Assembly: GCA_021792075.1 (NCBI GenBank)
Contig: JAJYVK010000101.1
Coordinates: forward strand, 1-6,246
Reading direction: 5' to 3'
DNA: 6,246 bases
Source of the DNA: Actinomycetes bacterium
Lineage (GTDB): Bacteria > Actinomycetota > Acidimicrobiia > Acidimicrobiales > Acidimicrobiaceae
Shown here: positions 5,675 through 6,246 of the stretch, in pieces
Layout of the letters: the number at the start of each line of letters is the position of its first letter
Numbering within the stretch: position 1 is the first letter of the stretch
The notes under the pieces: model-generated
Database searches by the model: none
Told to the model about the DNA's origin: nothing
What the model saw: the letters and a program-made list of their open reading frames with translations, nothing else
Made by a program: the position numbers and the translations under genes

Positions 5675-6246
5675 ATGACAGAAAGCCGAGTGATGAGAGA
5701 GCAGAACTGGCGGACTCGCGATGTTTGGTCGATATCTCTTTCTGCCTTTTTCGCCGATCTCGGCTATCAGTCGGTTCTTGCTGCCTTTCCACTGTTCCTT
5801 GTCGTCTATCTCCATCGGCCGGTATGGGAATACGGCTTGGCTATGGCGCTCAGCTATGGAGGCGGAGCCATCTTCTCGCTCATAGGAGCGAGAGTGGGCG
5901 ATCGGATTGGACATCGCAGACTCGCAATAATTGGCAACCTTCTCATTCCCCTGCTCTCGCTTTCGGCAATTTCGTCAAATTCTGCTTTGGCAATAGGTCT
6001 TCTTACTGGTGGCTGGTGGGCGCGCAACCTGAGGAGCCCGTCAAGACGAGTGATGCTCAACGAAGCGGTAATCGCCGAAGAATATAGAGTCAGAGTCTTT
6101 GGGTTCCTCCATGCACTTGACGTCGGTGGAGCTGCGGCAGCCGCGATCCTGGTAATAATCGCAATTCGAAATGGCGTGCCGTTCCGATTGCTCTTTGTAT
6201 TCACGATCATTCCGCTTCTGATCTCCTCGATCGCCCTCTCAAGGGC
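5675..6246 (+). CDS. Major facilitator superfamily transporter, N-terminal part (3' end outside window)
   Basis: A reading frame open from ATG at 5675 to the right edge gives 190 residues plus two bases, about half of a typical 12-helix MFS protein. It is easy to miss because it has no stop in the window. Hydrophobic segments lie at about 18-46, 53-72, 83-101, 103-115, 143-163 and 170-188. The loop after the second helix has MFS motif A, GARVGDRIGHRR (71-82). RNLRSPSRRVMLNEAV (117-132) followed by RVFGFLHALDVGGA matches a subgroup whose usual form is G-[RK]-G-[IL]-R-x-x-x-R-D-A-L-L-A-D-S-V. In that subgroup the substrate is mostly unknown, and drug or metabolite efflux is a guess. GAGG lies 4 nt before ATG and an in-frame TGA lies 6 nt upstream of it. 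ATG at 5693 is an alternative start with a weaker ribosome-binding site. It would sit in the cytoplasmic membrane and is transcribed away from clpP. Confidence 0.87.
   Translation, partial: MTESRVMREQNWRTRDVWSISLSAFFADLGYQSVLAAFPLFLVVYLHRPVWEYGLAMALSYGGGAIFSLIGARVGDRIGHRRLAIIGNLLIPLLSLSAISSNSALAIGLLTGGWWARNLRSPSRRVMLNEAVIAEEYRVRVFGFLHALDVGGAAAAAILVIIAIRNGVPFRLLFVFTIIPLLISSIALSR

Noticed and set aside
5659..6087. 142-codon open frame on the + strand
   Set aside because: It overlaps the MFS gene in another frame, begins with TTG, is rich in Arg, Ser and Cys and shows no domain. The frame from 5675 has clear MFS motifs and membrane helices.
5854..6210. 118-codon open frame on the - strand
   Set aside because: It is antisense to the MFS gene, with low-complexity Ala/Pro/Arg composition and no recognisable domain.

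Overview
The window looks like chromosomal DNA of a bacterium, most likely an actinomycete-type one (Actinomycetota). The main support is the ClpP protein: its GMAASMGQF nucleophile motif and [20 protein letters not shown] tail resemble actinobacterial ClpP1. Non-ATG starts, ATGA gene overlaps and a base composition slightly above 50% GC (judged by eye) are compatible with this but not diagnostic. The class is not determined. No tRNA, rRNA, CRISPR array, insertion sequence or phage gene is visible.

Layout. Positions 1-2523 (+ strand) hold three consecutive GT-B fold family-4 glycosyltransferase genes. The first is cut by the left edge, and the genes are joined by two ATGA stop/start overlaps. 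Positions 2513-4707 (- strand) hold a two-gene ABC polysaccharide exporter, wzm (permease) followed by wzt (ATPase with a C-terminal carbohydrate-binding domain). The third glycosyltransferase gene and wzt converge and overlap by 11 bp. Positions 4806-5432 (- strand) encode a complete ClpP serine peptidase with an intact catalytic triad. A 242-bp non-coding stretch (5433-5674) separates clpP from a divergent major facilitator superfamily transporter gene (5675 to the right edge, truncated).

How the parts work together. The glycosyltransferases and Wzm/Wzt form a recognisable surface-polysaccharide locus. The transferases would extend a lipid-linked glycan in the cytoplasm, and Wzm/Wzt would export it, with the Wzt C-terminal domain probably recognising a feature of the finished chain. 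The sugar, linkage and acceptor cannot be read from the sequence. ClpP and the MFS transporter are probably flanking genes rather than part of polysaccharide synthesis. ClpP stands without the tig, second clpP or clpX neighbours usual in actinobacteria, at least within this window.

I found no clearly new biological system. The points most worth following are the long Wzt with a carbohydrate-binding domain in an apparent actinobacterium, the isolated clpP next to the exporter genes, and the unusual start-site and overlap arrangements.
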